Shown in pieces: positions 37,401 to 44,501 of a DNA stretch of 64,000 bases. The stretch spans positions 27,946,402 to 28,010,401 of the forward strand of contig NC_088301.1 of NCBI RefSeq assembly GCF_032854445.1, read 5' to 3'. The position numbers and the translations under genes were made by a program. Every line of letters starts with the position of its first letter. Positions within the stretch are counted from its first letter, which is position 1. Source of the DNA: Liolophura sinensis (taxonomy: Eukaryota; Mollusca; Polyplacophora; Chitonida; Chitonidae). The notes under the pieces were generated by a model, which worked only from the letters and a program-made list of their open reading frames with translations, had not been told where the DNA came from and searched no databases.

Positions 37401-40400
37401 TTTGGAAATGTTTTTTTCTTTCTATTGTGACAGTTTTTGCATCACATAAGTGTACTGAATTTTCATCCATTGGCCAACTTTTGAAAGAAATTTATGTTTA
37501 TGAGGCTTCCCAGTTCAGTGTCTTATACAGCAAGGTGTTTTTTTTTTCTCCTTTGCTGTAGATGACCAACCCTGCCATACAGAATGAGTTCAGCTACTAC
37601 CGACGTACTCTCAGCAGGAGGCATATGGCAAATGAGGTATGTGGCAACCGGCTTTAAAATAATCATGTATTTTGCGAAGCAAAAAAGTTTTAAATAAGGC
37701 TGCATTATAGATTCAAGGAAGTAATTATTCTTTGAAAATATTATGTTATGTTATCAAATTTTCTTTTTCCAGGATGAACCAAGAAATTGTACCGAAGTAA
37801 CAAATGAAATGGCCAACCGAATGTCTTTATTCTATGCCAATCCTACTCCAATGTTGAAGGCTCTTAGCGACACAACCACAAACTTTGTATCTCAAGTAAG
37901 TGACAGTGATGAAACAGTAATGGATCAGTAATGAAACAGTAATGGATCAGTAATGAAACAGTAATGGAATCTAGGTGATATCCAGTACATTCATGGCTGT
38001 TGACCTAGTTTTTGATGAAAAAATCTTGTAAATTCACTTCTAAAAATGCCAATCAGTCAGAAGAAATTTTATTGAAACCTCTTTGGTCAAATGAAGAAAT
38101 CAGTACTGCAATTTTAACAATATCCATCACACTTTCTCCTTAATGCAGCATTGATGTGTAAGACATGTAAGACGTACATGTAAGAGCGTAAGACATACGG
38201 TAATCAGACAGAAGGACAGAAGTTAGCTTAAAACATTCGTGCACATTTTGGACATTTGTGCACTATACAGTGCGTAACAATTTAATGTGTCTTGAAAATT
38301 TGATTAAAATTAACTCGACATGAATTTGTGGCCAGAAGTAAATGTGATTAAGGTTTTACAATTATGACAACTTTTGTTTCTTTTGTTTCAGCATAAAGAT
38401 TTGCCAATAGAAAATACAACAGATTGTTTAAGTACAATGGCAGACATTTGCCGAACAATGATAGAAAATCCGTAAGTCTTTGAATCCGTACTTCTTAGAT
38501 ATTATTTTTATGGTTACCTTCAATGCATTGTAATATTTTGATTTCACTTAAAAGGAGAAGACAAAGTCCTAGTTATTGTCTATTTTCAGTGCATTTAAAA
38601 TTTGTTAAATTTACATGAAATACTTTTTTAGATTTTTTTTCAAGGCAATGGAAGTTTTGTGGAATTGGATTTTGACATGGCTTTAACATGTTGCCATTAT
38701 CAGGGGCAGTGTGACATTGCATTTACTCTAGTTCTTTAACATTAGTGATACTCACCGTATTATCTGCTGCACTAGACCCTATTTAACAGGATAAAAACTT
38801 GTGAGGGGCCTCCGTGGCTCAGTTGGTTAGTGCGCTAGCGCAGCGTAATGACCAAGTAGTCTCTCCAGTGCGGGCCCTGTGAGTTCAAGTCCAGCTCATG
38901 CTGGCTTCCTCTCCAGCCGTACGTGGGAAGGTCTTCCAGCAACCTGCGGATGGCTCTGCCCGGTTTCCACCCACAATAATGCTGGCCACTGTCATATAAG
39001 TGAAATATTCTTGAGTACGGCGTAAAACACCAATCAAATAAATAAATAAATAAGTAAAAAACTTGTGGATGATGGCGATGGAAGCCCAAGGGATCAACCA
39101 TCTATAAATGAATTTCTTCCATCACTGGAACTGTAAGTGCAGGCGTATTAAGGTTCGTCAACAACTTGCGGATGGTTGTGATTTTCACCCAGGCTCCCCT
39201 AGTTTCCTCTATTTCTGCCCCAGTCGTACGAAGTGCAGTAGGCCTATTATGAGCATTAATTCCTCTGCGTCAGTGTGCTGTAGAATGTACAGCCACTGCA
39301 GAAGCATTGGCCTTCCACCCTTTTCAATTGGCCTGCAGATGCAAATAGATTCCTGACTCAGGTCACTGTCTGCGGAGAGGTTAGGCTAGCAACCTTAACC
39401 TTTAGTAGATGTTTGCAATATTACAACAGCATTACTGTATGCTTGGATTTTTTGGTGAAAAATTTAGAGAAAAAGGTATTGCTTGGTATGATACCACTCG
39501 ACCTGTCTGTTACCTAGCCGCTCCACATCCACATGTGTTACTTGGGCTCTTGACAATAAACTGGGTCATTATGTATCGAATAGAGAGTCTTGGTGTCTTG
39601 GCTTCCATTCATTGTCCAAAGCGAAAGCGTTTCAAGTATCCTTTAATGATAAAAAGGAAGCCTCTAAAATAAAAATATAAATCACCATTAAAAAAAATTG
39701 AAAACATGTAAACATGCCATACCTGAGATTTTTGGCAAAAAATCAAATCAGATTGACCCTATTTATCAAGAATGGCTCAAATTATTGCCTTTCTCTAAAT
39801 ATCAGGCTCGTACCTAAACTGTTAATATTATAGTATTAAAATGCTTCTAAAATCTGAAAAAGTTTTGCGACTCTCTTAATAAACTGATTTTGAACAGTAA
39901 CATGTGCTCAGACAATGCTTTTTTGTGATAAGATTTAAGCTGTGCAGAAATTTGACTAGATGTGTGCTGATCAATTTTTTATAGAAAATCTCATTAAACT
40001 CTTTAAAAACTACATAAAATCTTTCCTTGGAAATTCCAACTTGGTCCTAGAAAAACTTCTTGAAAACTCCTGGAATTTCATTCATATTTTCTTGTACGAA
40101 CCATGATATGGTTCTATCCACTTGAGTTACTATATATAGCTCAGTCGGTTAGCGCCCTAGCGCAGCGTAATTACCCAGGAGTCTCTCACCAATGTGGTCG
40201 CTTCGAGTTCAAGTCCAGCTCATGCTGTCTTCCTCTCCGGCTGTACGTGAGAAGGTCTTGCAGGCTCTGCCTGGTTTCCTCCCACCATAATGCTGGCCAC
40301 TGTCGTATAAGTGAAATATTCTTGAGTATGGCGTAAAACACCTATCAAAAAAAATAAAAATAAAAATAAAGTAAAATAAATTGAATTACTGTACACATGG

Positions 40401-43112
40401 TTATGTCATTGTAAAATGAAGTCTTATGCAGTAGTTCTGTGTTATTACCTGTCACTTCATGGAGTGAATGGTACTAGGCAACGTTACAGGCTAGACTGCA
40501 CAATCAAAATGCAATGTGTTTGATTGGATAAAATCGTCTAGATGGCTGCCTCGATTTACATCAGCCATTATTTCAGTATAGTCATTTTACTTTACCTATT
40601 ATTCAATGCAGTCACGTCGGAAAAATAAAGTATGATACTCTTCAGAAAGCTTGAGCATCCTGCTTTCTAATGAAATGTTAGATGCTGCCATTTCCTTTAA
40701 TTTCCATTAGCCAACTTAGTTTAGATAGCTAAGTGAAGGGCCAGCTGAATTAAATATAAATGATAATGATTTCTTTTGTCAGGATTATTTTCTTAATATT
40801 ATTCTTAATGTGGGTTTTGGTATAGCAACATAGATGGATCTTAACTGGACTATGTTGTGTTCTTAATTGTATTTCATTATTCACATTTTTTGTGTTGTAG
40901 AAATTACTGCTCAAGGTTTAAGACTGAAGAGACAAAGTTGTTTTGTCTACGAGTCATGGTCGGGTGTGATTATATTATTTGACCATGTTCACCCTGTTGG
41001 GGCTTTCACAAAACAGTCTGGCATTGATGTAAGTTGATATAAATCACATCAGATTGTCTCCCCTGGTACATCTCAAGTCCGTACTAATTGTCTCCCTTAG
41101 GTTGAAGTCATCTGAAAATAACTATCCATACCAGTATGCTGATTTTCATCCCTTGATTGATGTGTGCAAAATACACAGGTGAAGTAATTTAGTTGTCTTT
41201 TCCTTTAAAAGCCTTGTGATTGAATGATTATGTAATTAGTGTTTCATATTTTTTCCTCAGATGAAAAGTTCGGTTAAACTACTGAAAGAGCAACAACCAG
41301 GCCGTGTGGAGGGATTAATGAATGCTTTGAGGTATAGTTTTCTGATCAAACTCAGCATATTTCTGAAAAGTAACAAAATTATGTTACAAGTTTGATGGTG
41401 ATATAGCTGATTCAGTCTGATTTGAGGTATTGATTTACATCATAGTTACATTGATTTAAATGAAACCCTGTGTAAAAATTAAAAACTGTATTAAGCTTCT
41501 TACCTCCACCAGTTTAGATCCAGTTTACTTTTACAGCATACAAAATTATTTCCTGATTTAAAAATTTTATTATCTGAAAAATATTATTTCACGACTTTTC
41601 AAATTCCTGCCAAAAGTGCTAAACAGGATTTGTACAAGTACATGTATGTGTAACAAATTGGGCCTATCGCTTCGCACTGGATTTACATGGACCTTTCATT
41701 ATTCTATACTTAACACCTATCTACCACCCATTTCTATTTTAAATTCATTGGGTACTTTGTAGACACATTGAAGGATGATTTATGTTGGGATGTCAGGTCA
41801 TAGCTGTTCAGTACACTTGTGTCAAACTGAGAAATCTTTTGTAAAGTGACAGGCCTTTTAGCCCTCTGTTACAACTTGTCACGAAATCCGATGACTCTCG
41901 TGAGAAATCCTTTGTAAAGTGACAGGCCTTTTAGCCCTCTGTTACAACTTGTCACAAAATCTGATGACTCTCGTGAGAAATCCTTTGTAAAGTGACAGGC
42001 CTTTTAGCCCTCTGTTACAACTTGTCACGCAGTCCTATGACTCTCATGAGAAATCCTTTGTAAAGTGACAGGCCTTTTAGCCCTCTGTTACAACTTGTCA
42101 CGAAATCCGATGACTCTCGTGAGAAATCCTTTGTAAAGTGACAGGCCTTTTAGCCCTCTGTTACAACTTGTCACGAAATCCGATGACTCTCGTGAGAAAT
42201 CCTTTGTAAAGTGACAGGCCTTTTAGCCCTCTGTTACAACTTGTCACGAAATCCGATGACTCTCATGAGAAATCCTTTGTAAAGTGACAGGCCTTTTAGC
42301 CCTCTGTTACAACTTGTCACGAAATCCGATGACTCTCGTGAGAAATCCTTTGTAAAGTGACAGGCCTTTTAGCCCTCTGTTACAACTTGTCACGAAATCC
42401 GATGACTCTCGTGAGAAATCCTTTGTAAAGTGACAGGCCTTTTAGCCCTCTGTTACAACTTGTCACGCAGTCCTATGACTCTCGTGAGAAATCCCTTGTA
42501 AAGTGACAGGCCTTTTAGCCCTCTGTTACAACTTGTCATGCAGTCCTATGACTCTCGTGAGAAATCCCTTGTAAAGTGACAGGCCTTTTAGCCCTCTGTT
42601 ACAACTTGTCATGCAGTCCTATGACTCTCGTGAGAAATCCTTTGTAAAGTGACAGGCCTTTTAGCCCTCTGTTACAACTTGTCATGCAGTCCCATGACTC
42701 TCGTGAGAAATCCCTTGTAAAGTGACAGGCCTTTTAGCCCTCTGTTACAACTTCATGCAGTCCTATGACTCTCGTCAGATTTTTGTGGAAGTCATTTACT
42801 GCTTATTGGGCAGTCGAGTAATAGATATTGTTTCTTCAGGGTTATTCTGTCCTAACAATGACTGACCTTTTTCAGACACTGATTTGATTAATCTGCAACC
42901 TTAACCCACCTTTATTCACCCATAATCCATCAGCATTAAGGTGAAATAATGTATAAAGTATGAAAAGTGTATAGCATATTAAACATCTTATGTAAACTCA
43001 AGTTTCTTTTAAATTCAGTTTTTGGGGTGTGGCTTTATTTTCCACCAGGTATACGACTAAACACTTACATGATGAGACAACTCCCAAAGCTGTGAAGACT
43101 CTACTGGGGTGA
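17644..43112 (+). CDS. CYRI: CYRI (FAM49) Rac1-binding protein, ten coding exons, one frameshift
   Basis: CYRI proteins bind active Rac1 through a DUF1394 domain shared with CYFIP/Sra1 and so limit WAVE-complex-driven actin branching at the leading edge. The spliced product is 326 residues (the human proteins have about 324) with colinear matches throughout: MGNLLKVL at the start (Gly2 is the myristoylation site in the family), [10 protein letters not shown], the AKQFAEIL-like [27 protein letters not shown] (Arg161/162 match the Rac-binding arginine pair of mammalian CYRI-B), [34 protein letters not shown] and [15 protein letters not shown]. All introns are GT-AG: 6038, 6349, 6412, 678, 136, 496, 2429, 232 and 1717 bases. 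The start is chosen because Gly2 and family length fit, and the exon opens at an acceptor 37 bases earlier. Exon 8 has one extra G that breaks the frame. Neighbouring introns carry SINEs and arrays. Confidence 0.96.
18022..18200 (+). repeat. Dispersed repeat R2, copy 1
   Basis: Collinear with 29851-30066: 'GCCCCAGTGGTCAGT', 'GAAATTAAGTA', 'GTGGTGAC' and 'TACTAAGCTG'-like words in the same order. Here the 21-base segment that is repeated in copy 2 is single. Confidence 0.6.
18201..19104. other. CYRI intron 1, nothing recognised
   Basis: Short frames around 18.27-18.65 kb on both strands have no recognisable relatives. Confidence 0.3.
19105..19350 (-). pseudogene. Frameshifted THAP-domain relic
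   Basis: Minus strand reads [20 protein letters not shown] then FFFKFPHN, the N-terminal zinc-binding and VSFxxFP part of a THAP domain (C2CH DNA-binding finger). The rest of the domain is visible only by changing frame: [11 protein letters not shown] in a second frame, then [15 protein letters not shown] (the C-x2-H half and following HF) in a third. Two or more indels therefore break it. A T-run of nine within the VSFFF codons may be one place of slippage. THAP domains occur in host genes and in P-element-type transposases; too little is left to say which. It lies in CYRI intron 1 on the opposite strand. Confidence 0.7.
19351..21134. other. CYRI intron 1, nothing recognised
   Basis: No supported feature. 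Overlapping minus frames at 20709-20948 are not recognisable. Confidence 0.3.
21147..21309 (-). mobile_element. SINE, 5'-truncated, with target-site duplication
   Basis: TAATGCTCAATA (21135-21146) and TAATCCTCAATA (21310-21321) flank a reverse copy that ends within the element at GGCCGGAGA. Confidence 0.85.
21863..22034 (+). mobile_element. SINE, head missing
   Basis: Forward copy from 'GTACGTGGGAAGGTC' through 'CCACCATAATGCTGGCCGCC' to an AATAAATAAATAAATAAAT tail. Confidence 0.8.
22035..23480. other. CYRI intron 1, a short triplicated motif only
   Basis: A 22-base unit (GCTACTAAACCATTTCAGTAAT type) occurs about three times at 23245-23305. No gene recognised; the minus frame at 22876-23127 resembles no family. 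Confidence 0.35.
23481..23630 (+). repeat. Dispersed repeat R3, copy 2
   Basis: Matches 12881-13030 in order. It ends about 125 bases before CYRI exon 2. Confidence 0.65.
23758..23879 (+). CDS. CYRI: CYRI coding exon 2 (residues 26-66)
   Basis: Acceptor CATCACAG. Completes Asn26, then [18 protein letters not shown] and [13 protein letters not shown]. Donor GAG/GTAGGT, phase 0. Confidence 0.95.
24058..24290 (-). mobile_element. SINE, near full length with internal divergence
   Basis: Tail complement, 'GGTGTTTTACGCCGTAATCA', conserved domain with a short deletion, then head complement (GCAACCGCATTGGTGAGAGG). No target-site duplication seen. Confidence 0.75.
24648..24674. repeat. (AT)n microsatellite
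   Basis: Short AT alternation next to the CACT-family SINE remnant. Confidence 0.9.
24687..24788 (+). mobile_element. Diverged 3' half of the CACT-tailed SINE family
   Basis: 'CATCACATGACTGAAAAAGT' followed by CAAGTACACGAATACAACAT parallels the 3' end at 33200-33260. Confidence 0.45.
24789..25737. other. CYRI intron 2, nothing recognised
   Basis: AT-rich, no supported feature. Confidence 0.3.
25738..25859. repeat. Hairpin element, about 54-bp arms
   Basis: 25738-25791 and 25805-25859 are inverted copies at roughly 85 percent identity around a 13-base loop (GCTGAGCCCAG). Both outer ends read TACATGGAT/ATCCATGTA. The shape fits a foldback or MITE-like element. Confidence 0.75.
25941..26096 (-). 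mobile_element. SINE, 5'-truncated, with 11-bp target-site duplication
   Basis: TGACCATTGTT at 25930-25940 and 26097-26107 flanks a reverse copy that ends at CTTCCCACT. Confidence 0.9.
26566..26804 (+). mobile_element. Related SINE subfamily, diverged
   Basis: Contains 'GACCACTTGCCTTCCTCC', 'ATCCACCTATAAAATGGCAG' and an ATCAAATAAATAAATAAAG tail. Same layout as the copies at 28125 and (reversed) 51715. Confidence 0.55.
26838..26898 (+). mobile_element. SINE 3' end fragment
   Basis: 'TTAGTGAAACATTCTTAAGC' then 'GATAAAACACCAGTCAAA' is a degenerate 3' end of the main SINE family. Confidence 0.55.
26899..28124. other. CYRI intron 2, nothing recognised
   Basis: No supported feature. Confidence 0.3.
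28125..28391 (+). mobile_element. Related SINE subfamily ending in a TA microsatellite
   Basis: B-box-like GAGTTCAAACCTC near 28161, 'GACCACTTGTTTTCCACC', then 'CTCCATCCATAAAACTGACT' and a (TA)n run at 28362-28391 in place of the usual tail. Confidence 0.55.
28392..29542. other. CYRI intron 2, nothing recognised
   Basis: No supported feature. Confidence 0.3.
29543..29628 (+). mobile_element. SINE 3' end
   Basis: 'CTCCCACCATAATGCTGGCC', 'GTATAAGTGAAATATTCTTG' and a GTAAATAAATAA tail. Confidence 0.75.
29851..30066 (+). repeat. Dispersed repeat R2, copy 2, with internal amplification
   Basis: Collinear with 18022-18200, with the added 21-bp array described at 29869-29973. Confidence 0.6.
29869..29973 (+). 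repeat. 21-bp minisatellite, 5 copies
   Basis: Unit TCCCAGAAATCAAGTAGCC plus TG, changing to TCCCAGAGATCAAGCAGCC in the last three copies. The length is a multiple of three, so a minus-strand frame stays open through it; that frame is not taken as a gene. Confidence 0.95.
30229..30334 (+). CDS. CYRI: CYRI coding exon 3 (residues 67-101)
   Basis: Acceptor CTTTCACAG. Encodes [19 protein letters not shown] then [16 protein letters not shown], matching the family's [20 protein letters not shown] region. Donor ATAG/GTTAGC, phase 1. Confidence 0.94.
30351..30745 (+). repeat. Dispersed repeat R4, copy 1, partly duplicated
   Basis: Starts TTTTTAGCTCGCCTG only 16 bases after the exon 3 donor. 'AAACAAAATGTTAGGGGTGG', 'TATTGAGCTCAGGGTTTGCA' and 'GGGGGATATTCCA' are shared with 32552-32773. 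A second, more diverged partial unit follows at about 30610-30745. Confidence 0.65.
30746..31361. other. CYRI intron 3, nothing recognised
   Basis: An open frame at 30798-31040 (+) resembles no family and has no splice context. Confidence 0.3.
31362..31500 (+). mobile_element. Diverged CACT-tailed SINE remnant
   Basis: 'GTCATGTAACTGAAAAATTA' then TCAAGTATGACGTTCAACCC matches the 3' end of the copy at 32974-33272. Confidence 0.55.
31501..32551. other. CYRI intron 3, nothing recognised
   Basis: No supported feature. Confidence 0.3.
32552..32773 (+). repeat. Dispersed repeat R4, copy 2, cut by the assembly gap
   Basis: Collinear with 30351-30560 up to the first N. Confidence 0.65.
32774..32973. 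other. Assembly gap, 200 N
   Basis: Exactly 200 unknown bases, probably a placeholder length. It lies in CYRI intron 3 between an R4 copy and a SINE. Confidence 1.
32974..33272 (+). mobile_element. CACT-tailed SINE, second family, best copy
   Basis: Begins just after the gap with B-box-like GGGTTGAGTCACACC, then 'GAAGTTGTAACTTCCTCGCT', 'TCGTCATATGACTGAAAAAT', GAGCATGACATTAAACC and a CACTCACTCACTCAC tail. The 5' end may be in the gap. Confidence 0.75.
33273..36273. other. CYRI intron 3, no gene; A-rich retroelement-like end
   Basis: GTGAATAAACATTCAACTCC followed by a long A-rich run (34505-34530) resembles the 3' end of a retroposed sequence, but nothing upstream can be assigned. The rest has no recognisable feature. 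Confidence 0.3.
36274..36720 (+). repeat. 30-bp minisatellite, 15 copies, next to exon 4
   Basis: Unit close to AAGTCAGTTGATAATAAGTT plus ATTACATATC. At the unit joins TATCAA...TTGATA forms a 6-bp-arm palindrome. Two units are shorter (27 and 29). The array stops 26 bases before exon 4, so only GATACG, a T-rich tract and CAG separate it from the coding sequence. Confidence 0.95.
36747..36883 (+). CDS. CYRI: CYRI coding exon 4 (residues 102-147)
   Basis: Acceptor TGCTTTCAG. Encodes [28 protein letters not shown] and [18 protein letters not shown]. Donor AAG/GTGAGA. A 30-bp tandem array ends 26 bases upstream of the exon. Confidence 0.95.
36945..37168 (+). mobile_element. SINE-like element, diverged
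   Basis: B-box-like ACATTCAAATCG near 36979, 'AACCTGACTGCTGTCATATT', 'TTGAGTACGATGTAAAACAT' and a CAATCAAATAAATAAATAAA tail. Confidence 0.6.
37562..37636 (+). CDS. CYRI: CYRI coding exon 5 (residues 148-172)
   Basis: Twenty-five whole codons, [19 protein letters not shown] followed by RHMANE. Holds the Arg161-Arg162 pair equivalent to the Rac1-contact arginines of mammalian CYRI-B. Donor GAG/GTATGT. Confidence 0.95.
37773..37895 (+). CDS. CYRI: CYRI coding exon 6 (residues 173-213)
   Basis: Encodes [29 protein letters not shown] and [12 protein letters not shown]. Donor CAA/GTAAGT. A 22-bp tandem duplication starts 12 bases into the following intron. Confidence 0.95.
37908..37970 (+). repeat. 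22-bp tandem, about 2.8 copies
   Basis: ATGAAACAGTAATGGATCAG plus TA repeats directly after the exon 6 donor. Confidence 0.9.
38392..38471 (+). CDS. CYRI: CYRI coding exon 7 (residues 214-239)
   Basis: Acceptor TTTGTTTCAG. Encodes [17 protein letters not shown] and DICRTMIEN; donor CC/GTAAGT, phase 2. Confidence 0.95.
38804..39056 (+). mobile_element. Full-length SINE with 11-bp target-site duplication
   Basis: AAAAACTTGTG at 38793-38803 and 39057-39067. Head GGGGCCTCCGTGGCTCAGTT, B-box GTGAGTTCAAGTCC, tail AAATAAATAAATAAATAAG. Internally short by about 20 bases after CTGCGGATGG. Lies in CYRI intron 7, same strand. Confidence 0.93.
40131..40380 (+). mobile_element. SINE, near full length
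   Basis: TAGCTCAGTCGGTTAGCGCC head, conserved domain and an A-rich TAAAAATAAAAATAAAG tail. TTGAGTTAC (40122-40130) and TTGAATTAC (40381-40389) are a likely duplication with one change. Confidence 0.85.
40901..41028 (+). CDS. CYRI: CYRI coding exon 8 (residues 240-282), frameshifted
   Basis: Acceptor TGTTGTAG, donor GAT/GTAAGT. Reads [20 protein letters not shown] in the incoming frame; the family sequence then continues one base on as [15 protein letters not shown] and TKQSGID. The exon is 128 bases where phases require 127. The surplus G is in the run 40962-40964; without correction TGA at 40980-40982 ends translation. Confidence 0.93.
41261..41331 (+). CDS. CYRI: CYRI coding exon 9 (residues 283-305)
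   Basis: Acceptor TTTTCCTCAG. Encodes [18 protein letters not shown] then LMNAL; Arg306 is split by the intron. Donor AG/GTATAG. Confidence 0.94.
41829..42777 (+). repeat. 73-bp minisatellite, about 13 copies, CYRI intron 9
   Basis: Units begin GAGAAATCCTTTGTAAAGTG and carry ACAGGCCTTTTAGCCCTCTG. Two variant classes differ at one place: ACGAAATCCGATGAC and A(C/T)GCAGTCCTATGAC; the first dominates the left part and the second the right part. Copies are nearly identical, implying recent turnover. Confidence 0.97.
43049..43112 (+). CDS. CYRI: CYRI terminal coding exon 10 (residues 306-326)
   Basis: Acceptor TCCACCAG. Encodes [20 protein letters not shown] followed by TGA at 43110-43112, matching the conserved C-terminus of the family. 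Confidence 0.95.
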
Positions 43113-44501
43113 GCTGTCAATCATCGCAACTGACCAATAGGGTGTGCCCACAGAATGGGCTGGATGTCTATGTCAGAGGTTTTGACATGTTGTCGATTCT
43201 TAGATTGTGACATTAAAACGAGTGTATGAATCAGCTTAATGTGCCTGGACATTAATTTTACTTATAAAAGAGACAGTATTTGAGGTACTTTTTTTGGCAA
43301 AAAATTTTACAGGTACCCCATTGAATAATATTGCTTCTAGTTTTATGTGGCTTCTAATACTCTTAGAGAGTTTCAGCAGGTATCTGTTTAGGCTGTTGTT
43401 TTGGTTCAAATGACAATGTTAAATGCTGCTGATGGTATATATGTCATATAAGTAAAATATCTCACAAACATTGAAGAGGATGGAGAGGATTAAGGTTTGA
43501 TTGAAACACCTAAGAGCAGTCCCAGGCACGTTGATTAGATTGGGTTAGAGTCGTGGAATGCAGACAACAGTTTATAGAGACATACCGTACACACAAGCCA
43601 TTTTTGCTCACATCATCTTGGGACATGTCCAGTGCTATTCACATGCAAATTTTCTCTGTTGTGCCTCTATGTTGTGAAAATGTGAAATTCTGTACTCATT
43701 TGAAATCCAAAACGAGCAATATTCCTCTTGTGCTTTAACAAAGCTGTCTTTTTTTTTCGTGTATTGATTCTTCTGTTGCCTGGTGCATCTAGGATCTTAT
43801 CAGGTGGAGTCTACACTAGTAGGGGGAGATAACTTTAAATGCTTTACATGGATAGCCATTGTGCGATAGGTCGTCTTCACTTGATATTTCCGTTTTCATT
43901 TTGTGACAGGGTGGTGTGGTGGTTTGTTTTCTAATGCTTATGTAGACATTAATATATGGTTGTATCATTAATGTATCATTATGGTTACATATGTTTACAT
44001 TAGATGTCCATATTTGTTATGCGTGTAAAATCTATATTTTGTTGTTACATTAATATAATTGTACACTTAGATGTTATGTTACTTATTATCTTGTACACAC
44101 TGTACTGTTCGTTAAAAGAGAACAAAGTCATTCACATTAAAGCTTCCCACCTTCACAGTGTTAATTATTTGAACAACACATGCAGTATTCTTAAAAACAA
44201 AAACAAAAAAAAATGTTTTGACTTCTGGTTATGAATGAAGTCTGTGTCCAAGCAGTTTGTTCAGTCAAATAACTGATGAAAGAAAAACACGGCAGTATTG
44301 ATGCTGTGGTTACGTACCCCCAAAAAGTAGGATCATTGTGGAGCATGATATATGTATATCTTGTGGCTCGATTGACATAAAAAGAACATAACGAGGTTTT
44401 GTTCATAATGGATTTATGGCAAAGGCAGTAATGTTACCATCTGCAAGAGGTCAAAGACTGTCACTGATTTGGCTATAAGTTAGTGTTGTTGATGTAATAA
44501 A
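43113..44501 (+). other. CYRI: Probable CYRI 3' UTR
   Basis: No coding signal. Possible polyadenylation signals are ATTAAA at 43212-43217 and AATAAA at 44496-44501; which is used cannot be told from sequence. Confidence 0.35.

Larger units (their letters stand above)
38616..40697 (+). repeat. Dispersed repeat R1, copy C, with nested SINEs
   Basis: R1 landmarks (TGACATTGCATTTACTCTAG, TGTGGATGATGGCGAT, AGTAGGCCTATT, CCTGCAGATG, GGAGTGAATGG, ATAAAGTATGATACT, AGAAAGCTTGAGCATCCTG) continue across two SINE insertions (38804-39056 and 40131-40380). A further SINE-like fragment near 39130-39230 lies where copy A also carries one. Confidence 0.7.

Noticed and set aside
41829..42777. CRISPR-like array in intron 9
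   Set aside because: Units are wholly repeated with no unique spacers, and the host is clearly a eukaryote; it is a minisatellite.
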